Below are positions 34,176 through 43,163 of a DNA stretch of 61,253 nt, piece after piece (position 1 is the first letter of the stretch; the number at the start of each line of letters is the position of its first letter). Source of the DNA: CAZHDI01 sp964531285 (GTDB lineage: Bacteria > Pseudomonadota > Alphaproteobacteria > JAJFIK01). A model generated the notes under the pieces. It did no database searches and had not been told where the DNA came from. It was given only the letters and a program-made list of their open reading frames with translations. The position numbers were made by a program, and so were the translations under genes. The stretch covers positions 1-61,253 of the forward strand of contig CAZHDI010000008.1 in NCBI GenBank assembly GCA_964531285.1, read 5' to 3'.

Positions 34176-34826
34176 ATGCACAGCGATGTCATCTTTGAGA
34201 ACGACTGGGTCTGGGGCGCGCTACAAATGGCGATCTGGACGCTTTACGCCGCTCCTTTTCTCGTCATCGCCGCTGAGCGGATCATGCCGCACACAGGCGC
34301 GCCCGCACGCGCGCGTCTGCTCGGGATCGCGGACTTGATCGACCGGGGCAATACCGCGCTCGGTCATGCGGTCGGCTGGGCGGCTCTGGCCATGGTGGCG
34401 CTGCAATTTCTGGTCGTGGTTTTGCGCTATGTCTTCGGCATCGGCGTCATCGCGTTCCAGGAGGGCATTCTTTATCTGCATGCGGCGCTGTTCATGGTCG
34501 CCGCCGGTTACACGCTTCTGCGCGACGGCCATGTACGGGTGGACATTCTCTATCGCGACGCACCGGAGCGCACCAAGGCGTGGATCAACGCGGTGGGCGT
34601 GTACGGTCTGCTGATGCCCGCCATGGCGCTCTTGTTCTATGTGTCCTGGCCCTATGTGAGCGTGTCCTGGGCGTCGCTTGAGACCTCCAAGGAGGCCAGC
34701 GGCCTGCCGGTCTATCCCTTGAAGACGCTGATGCTGGTCTTCGCCGCAAGCCTCCTGCTTCAGGGTTGGGCGCTGGCGGCGCGCAGTCTCCTGCTGCTGT
34801 CGAGCCGTGACGGGAGGGCCGTCTGA
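34176..34826 (+). CDS. dctQ: TRAP transporter small permease
   Basis: Small membrane subunit of the TRAP carrier, 216 residues with four to five hydrophobic segments. The family core is EGILYLHAALFMVAAGYTLLRDGHVRVDILY. It starts four bases after dctP and overlaps dctM by one base (TGATG). It has the longer N-terminal region typical of the 2-oxoacid/mannitol TRAP subgroup. Confidence 0.92.
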   Translation: MHSDVIFENDWVWGALQMAIWTLYAAPFLVIAAERIMPHTGAPARARLLGIADLIDRGNTALGHAVGWAALAMVALQFLVVVLRYVFGIGVIAFQEGILYLHAALFMVAAGYTLLRDGHVRVDILYRDAPERTKAWINAVGVYGLLMPAMALLFYVSWPYVSVSWASLETSKEASGLPVYPLKTLMLVFAASLLLQGWALAARSLLLLSSRDGRAV

Positions 34827-36415
34827 TGCCGCTCAACGAGATCCTGGCGATCCTCCTCTTCGTCGTGACCTGCGGCGCACTGATGGCCGGCTTTCCGGTC
34901 GCCTTCACCCTGGCCGGCAGCGGCCTGGCCTTTGCCGGTGTCGGTCTCGCGCTGGGGCTGTTCGATTTCAGTTTCCTGACCGCCTTCCCCTCGCGGATCT
35001 TCGGCACCATGACGAACGAAGTGCTGATCGCGGTGCCGCTCTTCGTGTTCATGGGGGTGATGCTGGAGCGCTCCCGGGTGGCCGAGGAACTGCTCGACAC
35101 CATGGGCTCCCTGTTTACCACCATGCGCGGCGGGATCGGTATCTCCGTCGTTCTGGTCGGCGCCCTGCTGGCCGCCTCCACCGGCATTGTCGGGGCGACG
35201 GTCGTGACCATGGGCCTGTTGTCGCTGCCGACCATGCTGCGGCGCGGCTATGATCAGAAACTCGCCACGGGGGTCATCTGCGCGTCCGGCACGCTGGGCC
35301 AGATCATTCCGCCCTCGATCGTTCTGATCCTCCTGGGCGATCAGATGTCCATCGCCTATCAGAGCGCCCAGCTTGAACAGGGCGTTTACTCGCCCGAGAC
35401 CATGACGGTCGCGGATCTGTTCGCCGGCGCTCTGTTGCCGGGGCTCATCCTGGTTGGGCTCTATATCGGCTATGTGGCCGTGCTGGCCTATCTGCGTCCC
35501 GACACGGCGCCCGCGATCCCGGCGGACGAACGCGCCCAGGATCGCGGTGCGCTCATCGAACGCCTGACCCATGCGCTCCTGCCGCCGATCCTGCTGATCG
35601 TCGCGGTTCTGGGCTCGATCCTGGCGGGCATCGCCACCGCGACCGAGGCGGCGAGCGTCGGGGCCATCGGGGCGATCCTGCTCGCGGGCTATCGTCTGTG
35701 TCCCGATGAGCGCCGCCGGTTCGGCAACCGGCCGGTCATCGCCGCGGCGGTCAGCCTGTTCGCCTTGTTCATCGCTGGGGCCGTGCTCGATCTGCGCCTT
35801 GCCCAGACCGAGTTGAGTGTCGGCGACGGTCTTGCCATCGCCGCCGCGCTCGGCCTGTGTGCCGTCACCATCTATGGTTTAACGACGAGCCTGATGCGCT
35901 GCCTGGGCCAAGGGACCCTGCGCTCGGTGATGGACTCCACGGTCGAGATCACCGCCATGGTGTTTGCCATCCTCATCGGCGCGGCGCTGTTCAGTCTGGT
36001 CTTCCGCGGCTTTGGCGGCGATGATCTGGTGCACGAGGTGCTGACCGCCATGCCGGGCGAGACGGTCGGCGCGATGCTCCTTGTCATGGCGGTGATGTTC
36101 GTCCTCGGATTTTTCCTGGATTTCATCGAGATCACCTTCGTCGTGGTCCCAATCGTCGCGCCCGTGCTGCTGCTCATGGGCATCGATCCGGTTTGGCTCG
36201 GCGTGATGATGGCGCTCAATCTCCAGACCTCGTTCCTGACCCCGCCCTTTGGCTTTGCGCTCTTCTACCTGCGCGGTGTAGCGCCGCCCGAGATCCCGAC
36301 ATCGGCCATTTACCGGGGCGCTTTGCCGTTCGTTGCGATCCAGATGGGCGCTCTGCTCCTCGTGGCGCTCGTGCCCTCATTAGCTACTTGGTTACCAAAT
36401 CTGCTCACCAAGTGA
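34826..36415 (+). CDS. dctM: TRAP transporter large permease
   Basis: Sodium-coupled transport subunit of 529 residues, with many hydrophobic segments. The hallmark loops are IAVPLFVFMGVMLERSRVAEELLDTMG, GTLGQIIPPSIVLILLGDQMS and LGFFLDFIEITFVVVPIVAP with NLQTSFLTPPFGFALFYLRG. The subgroup with an extra insertion (about residues 225-380) matches 2-oxoacid-type DctM. Translation is coupled to dctQ. Confidence 0.94.
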   Translation: MPLNEILAILLFVVTCGALMAGFPVAFTLAGSGLAFAGVGLALGLFDFSFLTAFPSRIFGTMTNEVLIAVPLFVFMGVMLERSRVAEELLDTMGSLFTTMRGGIGISVVLVGALLAASTGIVGATVVTMGLLSLPTMLRRGYDQKLATGVICASGTLGQIIPPSIVLILLGDQMSIAYQSAQLEQGVYSPETMTVADLFAGALLPGLILVGLYIGYVAVLAYLRPDTAPAIPADERAQDRGALIERLTHALLPPILLIVAVLGSILAGIATATEAASVGAIGAILLAGYRLCPDERRRFGNRPVIAAAVSLFALFIAGAVLDLRLAQTELSVGDGLAIAAALGLCAVTIYGLTTSLMRCLGQGTLRSVMDSTVEITAMVFAILIGAALFSLVFRGFGGDDLVHEVLTAMPGETVGAMLLVMAVMFVLGFFLDFIEITFVVVPIVAPVLLLMGIDPVWLGVMMALNLQTSFLTPPFGFALFYLRGVAPPEIPTSAIYRGALPFVAIQMGALLLVALVPSLATWLPNLLTK

Positions 36416-36441
36416 GTCGCGGGATTTGGCTGAGACGAGAA

Positions 36442-36945
36442 ATGCGGGAGCGCGAGCCGGTGTTGGCGATTGACGAAACCCTGAAAGCGGCGGATCGGCA
36501 GATCGCCCAACACGGCTGGTACGGAGTGAAGGTCCGGGAGCAGGAGACCCATCCGGGCTGGGAACATTCCATCGGCTTCGGCGAGCGGCTGGGCCAACCG
36601 GAGATCATCGTGTTCGGTCTCGATTACGAGATTTCCCACGGGCTCATCTGGGCGGTGTATCACCGCTTACGCGCGGGCGCGGACTATGGCGACGGGACGA
36701 TCGCCAGCGGCATCATCGAGGGCCTGGAGTGTCAGTTCCGGACCGTCATGCCGGTTTACTTCGACGATTATCTGCCGGCCGCGCGCCTGCGCCATGACCG
36801 GCGCGGCTCGGTTCATCCGTTTCGCGCGCTTCAGCTCATCTGGCCGGACGAGAGCGGCCGGTTTCCCTGGGAGGACGGCAGCGATCCGGACTTCGCGGGC
36901 CATCAGCCCCTGCTGTTCGATCTGACCGCCCCGGTCCCCGCGTGA
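36442..36945 (+). CDS. DUF4262 domain protein
   Basis: The 167-residue cytoplasmic protein carries HGWYGVKVREQETHPGWEHSIGFGERLGQPEIIVFGL, the DUF4262 pattern (an aromatic-rich half followed by PEIIVFGL). The C-terminal part has LQLIWPDESGRFPWE, as in related proteins. The function of the family is not known. It starts 26 bases after dctM, so it is likely co-transcribed with the TRAP genes, although a functional tie is unproven. No strong ribosome-binding site. Confidence 0.8.
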   Translation: MREREPVLAIDETLKAADRQIAQHGWYGVKVREQETHPGWEHSIGFGERLGQPEIIVFGLDYEISHGLIWAVYHRLRAGADYGDGTIASGIIEGLECQFRTVMPVYFDDYLPAARLRHDRRGSVHPFRALQLIWPDESGRFPWEDGSDPDFAGHQPLLFDLTAPVPA

Positions 36946-36948
36946 CGC

Positions 36949-37482
36949 TTAGACATCCGTATCCGGACCGCCCGGTGTTCTGTCGCCCGCCGTGCGCATG
37001 CCGTGCTCGAATTCCAGGAACGCCAAAATCTCCCGGCCCCGGTAATAGCCGGCCGCATAGAGCAGAAAAACCAACGACCAGACGATCACGGGCCCAATAA
37101 TCGTGAACGGATTTTCAGCAAAACGCGCCCAGCTCGCCGGGAAGAGTTGCGACCAGGCCAGGGCGCTGGCCACCGGTACGGTAAAATAGCCGACGACGAT
37201 AGCCCGCAGATAAACGCCGAGCTGTGCCAGGTTGAGCCGCGCGATGACGATCAGACGGTTCAGGTCTTCAAGGCCGAGCGGCGCAACAATGTCCTCGGCG
37301 GCCTGCCAATAGCTCAGCTTGGACGTATCGGTGGCGTAATCATTGCCGATCCGCTTTGTGGCCACGTGCAAATCGCCAAGGCGCGGCACAAAGAACCGCC
37401 AGGTCTTGAACGTCTTCGTCAGGACCCGCCATGTCGCCCAAGCGGCCGCCCGATCGCCGGCCGGGCCATCCGCCGAGGTCAC
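36949..37482 (-). CDS. Two-helix membrane protein, function unknown
   Basis: The 177-residue protein begins at a GTG that overlaps the stop of the lipoprotein gene (GTGA), so it is coupled to it. A soluble N-terminal part contains TKTFKTWRFFVPRLGD and SYWQAAEDIVAPLGLEDLNRL. Two hydrophobic segments follow (about residues 92-113 and 127-150), then a charged cytosolic-looking tail. This layout is reminiscent of IcmV-type secretion proteins, but the match is only in layout and I do not assign it. It ends convergent with the DUF4262 gene. Confidence 0.72.
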   Translation of the reverse strand: MTSADGPAGDRAAAWATWRVLTKTFKTWRFFVPRLGDLHVATKRIGNDYATDTSKLSYWQAAEDIVAPLGLEDLNRLIVIARLNLAQLGVYLRAIVVGYFTVPVASALAWSQLFPASWARFAENPFTIIGPVIVWSLVFLLYAAGYYRGREILAFLEFEHGMRTAGDRTPGGPDTDV

Positions 37483-37955
37483 GGCACGAACCGCCCGGTT
37501 TTGCGCTGGCGCCAGCCCGCGGCACCCGGGGCACGCCGGGCCGTCAGATCCAGCACCGGCACGAACCATTTCGCCGCCACGCGTTCATCCTCAGCCGTCT
37601 GAGCACTGCCGGTATCGATCACACCGGCGGTCGTCAATACCGCGCGCGCGTCAACCGAACCCGTGCGGTTTAGCTTCAGCAAAAGGGGCACCTCGGCGGC
37701 CACCCGGTCGCCCGGTTCGATCAGGAGGTTTTTGGCGTCCACCGCGCCCTCGCCCGACCCCGTCCCGGTCATGGAGATCATGACCGGCTGCCCGGCTTCG
37801 ACCGAGGCCATCAAAAACGCCTTGGACCCGGCAATGGGCCGGCCTTGCGCGTCATGCTCATAGGCCAGCCGCCAGCCGACCGGCGCACCGGCGCATCCCG
37901 CGAGCATCGCCGCGGCGCAGACCACCACCGCAAAATTCAATACTGCCCGTTTCAT
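37479..37955 (-). CDS. Small lipoprotein, function unknown
   Basis: The 158-residue protein has a signal peptide ending in the lipobox MLAGC (acylated Cys21). The mature part has beta-rich segments (GQPVMISMTGTGSG, LLLKLNRTGSVDARAVLTT) and ends in a basic tail. No family is recognised. It is the first gene of a two-gene unit with the overlapping membrane protein, downstream of parC on the same strand with a 132-base gap containing a hairpin. Confidence 0.75.
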   Translation of the reverse strand: MKRAVLNFAVVVCAAAMLAGCAGAPVGWRLAYEHDAQGRPIAGSKAFLMASVEAGQPVMISMTGTGSGEGAVDAKNLLIEPGDRVAAEVPLLLKLNRTGSVDARAVLTTAGVIDTGSAQTAEDERVAAKWFVPVLDLTARRAPGAAGWRQRKTGRFVP

Positions 37956-38050
37956 CTCTCAACCCTCCCGATTGTTGGCAAGACCTTACGGCGTGATCGG
38001 ATGAACGTGTACCAAAATCACGCCTTAGTCTTTGATGAGCGCCCGGTTTA

Positions 38051-38080
38051 TCCGGAAAAGCCGGTAACCACTTTTCCGGA
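38051..38080. other. Ten-bp perfect hairpin between parC and the lipoprotein gene
   Basis: TCCGGAAAAG and CTTTTCCGGA flank a ten-base loop. It lies 8 bases past the parC stop. Without a following T-run on the minus strand it is not a textbook terminator, but the position suggests transcript-end or processing function. Confidence 0.45.
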
Positions 38081-38087
38081 CCTCGCT

Positions 38088-40325
38088 TTACCGGAACCGT
38101 CCGGTGCGCGGAAAGCCCCGTGGCGGCATCCACCCGGCATTGCCGCGATTGCCGAGCCAGTCGGTTATATCCGGATAACGCTTCTCGCGGCCCGCCGGAT
38201 CGGGCACCAAGAGCCCCTGATCCAGGAAAAACACATGGGCATCCGACAGCCCGCCATCCTTGTAGCGCTGAAGGATCACCCCGCGCCCGCGCGTCATGGT
38301 CGGCACCTGATCGAGCGGGAAACACAAAAGCTTGCGGTTCTCGCCCATGACCGCCACATGGTCGCCCTCGACCGGCGCGCAGACCGCGGCCCGGTCCGGC
38401 GCGGTGACATTCAGCACCTGCTTGCCGCTGCGCTTGGTGGCGACCATTTCGTCTTCGGGCACCAGGAACCCATAGCCGCCCTTGGAGGCCACCAGCATCC
38501 GCGCGCCCGGGATATGCACCCGCACATCCACGAGGTCTTCATCGCCGATATCGGCCATCAGGCGAACCGGTTCCCCATGCCCGCGCCCGCCCGGCAGCTT
38601 GTCGCAGCCCAGAGTGAAAGCCTTGCCGTTGGTCGCAAAGACCAGCAGCTTGTCCGTCGTCTGAGCATGCAGGAAGAAGCGCGGCCCGTCGCCTTCCTTG
38701 AATTTGAGATCCGCATCCGTTTCCACATGGCCCTTCAGGGCCCGGATCCAGCCCTTGGCCGAGCAGACCACGGTGATGGGTTCCTTCTCCACCAGATCGA
38801 GGGGGTCGATATCGTCGAGTTCCGGCGCCTCGTCGAAGCCGGACCGGCGGCGCCCCAACGCCGTCTTAGGGCCGAACTGCGCCTTGACCGCCTTGATTTC
38901 CTCACCGACCCGGCCCCATTGCAGATCGTCCGATTTCAGAAGGGCCTTGATCTCCTTGGCTTCCTTCTTGAGCGCCTTGTCCTCGCGCTTGATCTCCATC
39001 TCTTCGAGCTTGCGCAAGGAGCGCAGGCGCATATTCAGGATCGCTTCGGCCTGGACATCCGTCAGGTCGAACGTCTCGATCAGCACCGGCTTGGGCTCGT
39101 CTTCCTCGCGGATGATCCGGATCACCTCATCGAGATTGAGATAGGCGATGAGATAACCGCCCAGAATCTCCAGCCGGGTCTCGATCTTGTTGAGCCGGAA
39201 GCGCGACCGGCGGACCAGCACCTCTTTCCGGTGATCGAGAAAGGCCTGGAGCACCTCGCGCAAATTCATCACCCGGGGCACGCGCCCGCCGTCGAGCACA
39301 TTCATATTGAGTGAAATCCGCGATTCCAGATCGGTCGCGCGGAACACCTGCTCCATGGCAAGGGCGGGGTCCACATTGCGGCTCTTGGGCTCCAGGATGA
39401 TGCGCACATCCTCGGTGCTTTCGTCGCGGATATCGGCCAGCAGCGGTAGTTTTTTCTGGTCGATCAGTTCGGCGATCTTCTCGATCACCTTGGACTTTTG
39501 CACCTGGTACGGAATTTCCGTCACCACGATTTCATAAGTGCCGCGGCTGCCTTCTTCGCTGTGCCAGCGCGCCCGCACCCGGAAGCCGCCACGCCCGGTG
39601 CTGTAGGCGTCCAGCATGGACGCCGGGCTCTCGACGATCACGCCGCCGGTCGGAAAATCCGGGCCTTTGACGAAACTCAGCAGCTTCTCGAAAGTCGCAT
39701 TGGGCGCCTTGATGAGATGCAGCGCCGCATCGCACAGCTCCGCCGCGTTGTGAGGCGGAATGTTCGTGGCCATGCCGACCGCGATGCCGGCCGCGCCATT
39801 GGCGAGGAGATTGGGAAAGCCCGCCGGGAGGACTTCGGGCTCCTCGTCCTCGCCGTCATAGGTGTCGCGGAAATCGACCGTGTCCTCGTCAATGCCGTCC
39901 AGGAGCAGCGTCGAGACCTCGGTCAGGCGGCTCTCCGTATACCGCATGGCGGCGGCGTTATCGCCGTCGATATTCCCGAAATTGCCTTGCCCGTCGATGA
40001 GCGGATAGCGGACCGTGAAATCCTGCGCGAGGCGCACCAGCGCCTCATAGATGGCCTGATCCCCATGCGGATGATACCGGCCGATCACCTCGCCCACGAC
40101 GCGCGCGCACTTCTTGTGCCCGCTCGACGGGTCGAGCCGGAGTTGACGCATGGCGAACAGCAGGCGCCGGTGCACGGGCTTGAGCCCGTCGCGCACATCC
40201 GGAAGCGCCCGGTGCATAATGGTCGACAACGCATAGGCGAGATAGCGCTCGCTCAGCGCCGGTCCAAGAGCGGCATCGCGGATATCGTCGCGCGGCGGCT
40301 CGGGGGGTGTCTTTGTCTTGGCCAT
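38088..40325 (-). CDS. parC: DNA topoisomerase IV subunit A
   Basis: Breakage-reunion subunit of the decatenating type IIA topoisomerase, 745 residues, the length of ParC rather than GyrA. It has the QRDR-type segment RYHPHGDQAIYEA, with Gln90 at the position usually Ser and Glu94 retained. The catalytic tyrosine is Tyr129 in AAAMRYTE, and GNFGNIDGDNAAA and GIAVGMATNIPPHN are present, with a C-terminal beta-pinwheel lacking the GyrA box. It follows recO on the same strand after 68 bases, as in many alphaproteobacteria. parE is not in the window. Confidence 0.96.
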   Translation of the reverse strand: MAKTKTPPEPPRDDIRDAALGPALSERYLAYALSTIMHRALPDVRDGLKPVHRRLLFAMRQLRLDPSSGHKKCARVVGEVIGRYHPHGDQAIYEALVRLAQDFTVRYPLIDGQGNFGNIDGDNAAAMRYTESRLTEVSTLLLDGIDEDTVDFRDTYDGEDEEPEVLPAGFPNLLANGAAGIAVGMATNIPPHNAAELCDAALHLIKAPNATFEKLLSFVKGPDFPTGGVIVESPASMLDAYSTGRGGFRVRARWHSEEGSRGTYEIVVTEIPYQVQKSKVIEKIAELIDQKKLPLLADIRDESTEDVRIILEPKSRNVDPALAMEQVFRATDLESRISLNMNVLDGGRVPRVMNLREVLQAFLDHRKEVLVRRSRFRLNKIETRLEILGGYLIAYLNLDEVIRIIREEDEPKPVLIETFDLTDVQAEAILNMRLRSLRKLEEMEIKREDKALKKEAKEIKALLKSDDLQWGRVGEEIKAVKAQFGPKTALGRRRSGFDEAPELDDIDPLDLVEKEPITVVCSAKGWIRALKGHVETDADLKFKEGDGPRFFLHAQTTDKLLVFATNGKAFTLGCDKLPGGRGHGEPVRLMADIGDEDLVDVRVHIPGARMLVASKGGYGFLVPEDEMVATKRSGKQVLNVTAPDRAAVCAPVEGDHVAVMGENRKLLCFPLDQVPTMTRGRGVILQRYKDGGLSDAHVFFLDQGLLVPDPAGREKRYPDITDWLGNRGNAGWMPPRGFPRTGRFR

Positions 40326-40393
40326 GGGCGGGGTTTAGCACGAATCGAGAGCGGGGAAGAAGGGCAGTTCGTGCGCTTTCATGACCCGTCCGG

Positions 40394-41131
40394 TCACAGC
40401 GCCGTGCCCCCATCCTCGAACCGGTCGGCGAGTCGCAGGCGGGCGTCGGGCACAGGTTCATGCTTGGCGCCGAACACATGGCGCGCGAGGAAATAGCCGG
40501 TGAGGCTCAAGCCCTGGGCGATTTGGGCGCGGGTCGGCGCACCAAGCTGGGCCGACAGCAGGAACGGCGGCAGCGCCAACAGCTTGTCCCGATAGGGCTC
40601 GGCGGCGCCGCGGCTGACGGCCCGCCCGGTGCGCGGCGACACATGGGTGAGATCGTCGAACGATCCGGTCACGGCGCATTTCGACAGATCGAGCCCGAAG
40701 CCCATGGTTTCCAAAAGGCCCAGCTCCCAGCGGATCAACAGCGCCGGCCACAGGTCCGGATCATCCATGGCATCGAGGAGCACCTCAAGGCCGGCAAACA
40801 GTCCCGGCACCGGCTCGCGTTCCGGCAGGGCTTGCGCCGTCAGCGCACACACCGAGGTCAGGGCCAGCAGCGCCTCCGCATCCTCAAAGAGCGGGCTGAC
40901 CCGATCGCGGACCAGTTCCACCGACAAGGCGCCGAGATGATCCGACAGGCGCGCCCGCCAAACCGCCCGGACCGCATTGCCCGGCTGAAGGATCGGCGTC
41001 ATGCGCCGGGACGCGCCGCCATGCACCAGACCCAAATGGCGGCCGTGCTCGGCCGTCAGCACCGTGACAACCGCATGGGCCTCGCTGTGGCGCTGTACAC
41101 GCAGAATGACGGCTTCGTCCTGCCATTCCAT
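40394..41131 (-). CDS. recO: DNA repair protein RecO
   Basis: Recombination mediator that loads RecA on SSB-coated DNA. The 245-residue protein begins MEWQDEAVILRVQRHSEAHAVVTVLTAEHG, the OB-fold start of the family, and continues GLVHGGASRR and LQPGNAVRAVWRARL. The zinc-finger cysteines of RecO from other groups are largely missing (VCALTAQALP, SKCAVTG, as in many alphaproteobacteria). Its start codon is seven bases from a 68-bp repeat array, and the end of the array supplies GGGAG as the apparent Shine-Dalgarno. Confidence 0.94.
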   Translation of the reverse strand: MEWQDEAVILRVQRHSEAHAVVTVLTAEHGRHLGLVHGGASRRMTPILQPGNAVRAVWRARLSDHLGALSVELVRDRVSPLFEDAEALLALTSVCALTAQALPEREPVPGLFAGLEVLLDAMDDPDLWPALLIRWELGLLETMGFGLDLSKCAVTGSFDDLTHVSPRTGRAVSRGAAEPYRDKLLALPPFLLSAQLGAPTRAQIAQGLSLTGYFLARHVFGAKHEPVPDARLRLADRFEDGGTAL

Positions 41132-41137
41132 TTTTGT

Positions 41138-41412
41138 TTGCTCCCGCTCCGGCCGGCGCTCCCGAGCGCCGGTCCTCACATGGAGCGCGCTCAGGGCTGC
41201 AGTCCTTGCTCCCGCTCCGGCCGGCGCTCCCGAGCGCCGGTCCTCACATGGAGCGCGCTCNNNNNNNNNNNNNNNNNNNNNNNNNNNNNNNNNNNNNNNN
41301 NNNNNNNNNNNNNNNNNNNNNNNNNNNNNNNNNNNNNNNNNNNNNNNNNNNNNNNNNNNNAGGGCTGCAGTCCTTGCTCCCGCTCCGGCCGGCGCTCCCG
41401 AGCGCCGGTCCT
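41138..41412. repeat. 68-bp tandem repeat array interrupted by an assembly gap
   Basis: Unit 1 spans 41138-41205. Unit 2 starts at 41206 and is identical up to the run of N at 41261-41360; the sequence after the Ns resumes with exactly the missing 13 bases of the unit. A third, partial copy (41374-41412) ends at the era stop codon. Each unit contains the perfect stem CCGGCGCTC/GAGCGCCGG around two bases. There are at least two full copies plus a part; the 100 Ns are probably a placeholder, so copy number is unknown. No spacers, so not CRISPR. Confidence 0.9.
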
Positions 41413-42331
41413 AACCCTTCGGAAAGTCCAGACCCATCTCGCGATAGCGCGCCGGATCGTCCGCCCAGCTTTCACGCACCTTCACAAAGACGAACAGATG
41501 GACCTTCGTCCCCAGCATCTCCTGAAGCTCTTCGCGCGCCTGGGAGCCGATCTCCTTGACGGTCTGCCCGCCCTTGCCGAGCACGATCTTTTTCTGGCTC
41601 TCCCGCGCGATGAAGATCACCTGCTCGATCCGTATGCTGCCGTCCTTGAGCACCTTCCAATTCTCGGTTTCCACCGTGGCATCGTAAGGCAACTCGTCAT
41701 GTAGGCGCAGGATCAGCTTCTCGCGGGTCACTTCCGCCGCCAACAGGCGCTGGGTGATGTCCGCAGCCTGATCTTCCGGATAAAGCCATGGGCCCTCGGG
41801 CAGGAGGCCCGCCACATGATCGAGCAACGCGGCAACCCCATCGCCGTTCTGGCCGGAAATCATGAAAGTCTCGGTAAAGACGCCCGGGTCATAAAGGCTC
41901 TCGGCCAGGGGCAGAAGACGCTCGCGGCGGATATCGTCCACCTTGTTCAGCACCAGGATGGCCTTGCGCCCTTCCCCGCGCAGCCCCTCGATGATCCGGG
42001 CGGTGTCCTCCGCGGTTTTCCCGCCCCCGTCCTGCGCGGCGAGACGCGGCGCATCGGCCAGCACCATCACCGCATCGGCATCGGCGGCCCCGCCCCAGGC
42101 CGCATCGACCATCGCCCGGTCCAGCCGGCGGCGCGGGGCGAAGATCCCCGGCGTATCGACAAAGACGATCTGCGCATCGCCATGGATGGCCACGCCGCGG
42201 ATTCGGGTGCGGGTCGTCTGCACTTTATGCGTCACGATCGCGACCTTGGTGCCGACGAGGCTGTTCAGGAGCGTGGACTTGCCCGCATTGGGAGCGCCCA
42301 GAATGGCGCAAAAGCCGGCGCGCTTGGTCAT
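41411..42331 (-). CDS. era: GTPase Era
   Basis: Ras-like GTPase that binds the 3' end of 16S rRNA and acts in 30S maturation. The 306 residues have the P-loop LGAPNAGKSTLLNSLVG (11-27), DTPGIF, LNKVDDI, and a C-terminal KH domain with ARESQKKIVLGKGGQTVKEIGSQ in family position. Its start overlaps the rnc stop by four bases (ATGA), so the two are coupled. The stop codon touches the 68-bp repeat array. Confidence 0.97.
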   Translation of the reverse strand: MTKRAGFCAILGAPNAGKSTLLNSLVGTKVAIVTHKVQTTRTRIRGVAIHGDAQIVFVDTPGIFAPRRRLDRAMVDAAWGGAADADAVMVLADAPRLAAQDGGGKTAEDTARIIEGLRGEGRKAILVLNKVDDIRRERLLPLAESLYDPGVFTETFMISGQNGDGVAALLDHVAGLLPEGPWLYPEDQAADITQRLLAAEVTREKLILRLHDELPYDATVETENWKVLKDGSIRIEQVIFIARESQKKIVLGKGGQTVKEIGSQAREELQEMLGTKVHLFVFVKVRESWADDPARYREMGLDFPKG

Positions 42332-43110
42332 GATCCGTCTGCCTCCGGTCCGATCTTCTCGCGCTCGATGACATGTGCGGCGGCATCCTGTTCGGCGGCG
42401 CGTTTGGATGGCCCGCGCCCCTCGCCCGGCGCGACGCCGGGAATGTCCACGGTGACGACAAATTCCGGCGCATGATCGGGTCCCGAACGTCCCTGGACCT
42501 CATAGGTGGGGGTGACCCGCCAGCGCGCCTGCGCCCATTCCTGAAGCCGGGTTTTGGGATCGCGCGGCACGGTGTCCTGGGCCGTCACCCGCTCGCCCCA
42601 GAACCGGTCGAAAAACACGCGCGCCGCATCGAAACCGCCATCGAGATAGATCGCCGCGATCAGCGCCTCGCAGGCATCGCCGAGGATCGCGGTCTTTTGG
42701 CGCCCGCCGGCGCTGTCTTCGGCCTCGGCCAGCACCAGCACGGCATCGAGCCCGGCCTGAATGGCGATCTCCGCACAGGTTTCCTTGCGCACCAGGGCAT
42801 TGAGGCGCGGCGCCAGCTCGCCCTCGGGCGCATCCGGAAACGCCGACAGCAAGGCCTGGGCGGCCATCAGCCCGAGCACCCGGTCGCCGAGAAACTCAAG
42901 CCGCTCATTGACCCGCAGCCCCCGGCGTCCCCGCCCCACGCCGCCGGTATCGGCGCTGGCATGGGTCAAGGCCTCCAGAAGCATGGCGGACTTGGCGAAG
43001 CGGTATCCGATGCCGGTCTGAAATGCGTCGATGGCCTGCTGGCCGGGCAGCATGGTCGCCGCCCCACCGCGCCGCGACGGTCCCCGGCGCTGACCTTTCT
43101 CAACCGCCAC
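42328..43110 (-). CDS. rnc: Ribonuclease III
   Basis: Double-strand-specific endonuclease for rRNA precursor and mRNA processing. The 260-residue protein has the signature NERLEFLGDRVLGLMAAQAL, the second acidic site GDACEALIAAIYLDGG, and a C-terminal dsRNA-binding domain ending SKRAAEQDAAAHVIE. An N-terminal basic extension of about 20 residues precedes the fold; a start at the internal ATG of MLPGQQAIDAF is possible. It follows lepB by 53 bases. Confidence 0.96.
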   Translation of the reverse strand: MAVEKGQRRGPSRRGGAATMLPGQQAIDAFQTGIGYRFAKSAMLLEALTHASADTGGVGRGRRGLRVNERLEFLGDRVLGLMAAQALLSAFPDAPEGELAPRLNALVRKETCAEIAIQAGLDAVLVLAEAEDSAGGRQKTAILGDACEALIAAIYLDGGFDAARVFFDRFWGERVTAQDTVPRDPKTRLQEWAQARWRVTPTYEVQGRSGPDHAPEFVVTVDIPGVAPGEGRGPSKRAAEQDAAAHVIEREKIGPEADGS

Positions 43111-43163
43111 GCGGCTGGTCTCCTTCGATTACGCACGATGGCGCGCCGTCCGGCGCGCGCGGG

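Noticed and set aside
36949..37482. Assigning IcmV to the membrane protein
   Set aside because: Only the general arrangement matches; the conserved aromatic-rich IcmV C-terminal region is missing.
37845..39314. 489-codon frame antisense to parC
   Set aside because: Overlaps a complete and well-conserved ParC, with no recognisable domain.
41138..41412. Possible CRISPR array
   Set aside because: The 68-bp units are directly adjacent without variable spacers, and there are no cas genes.
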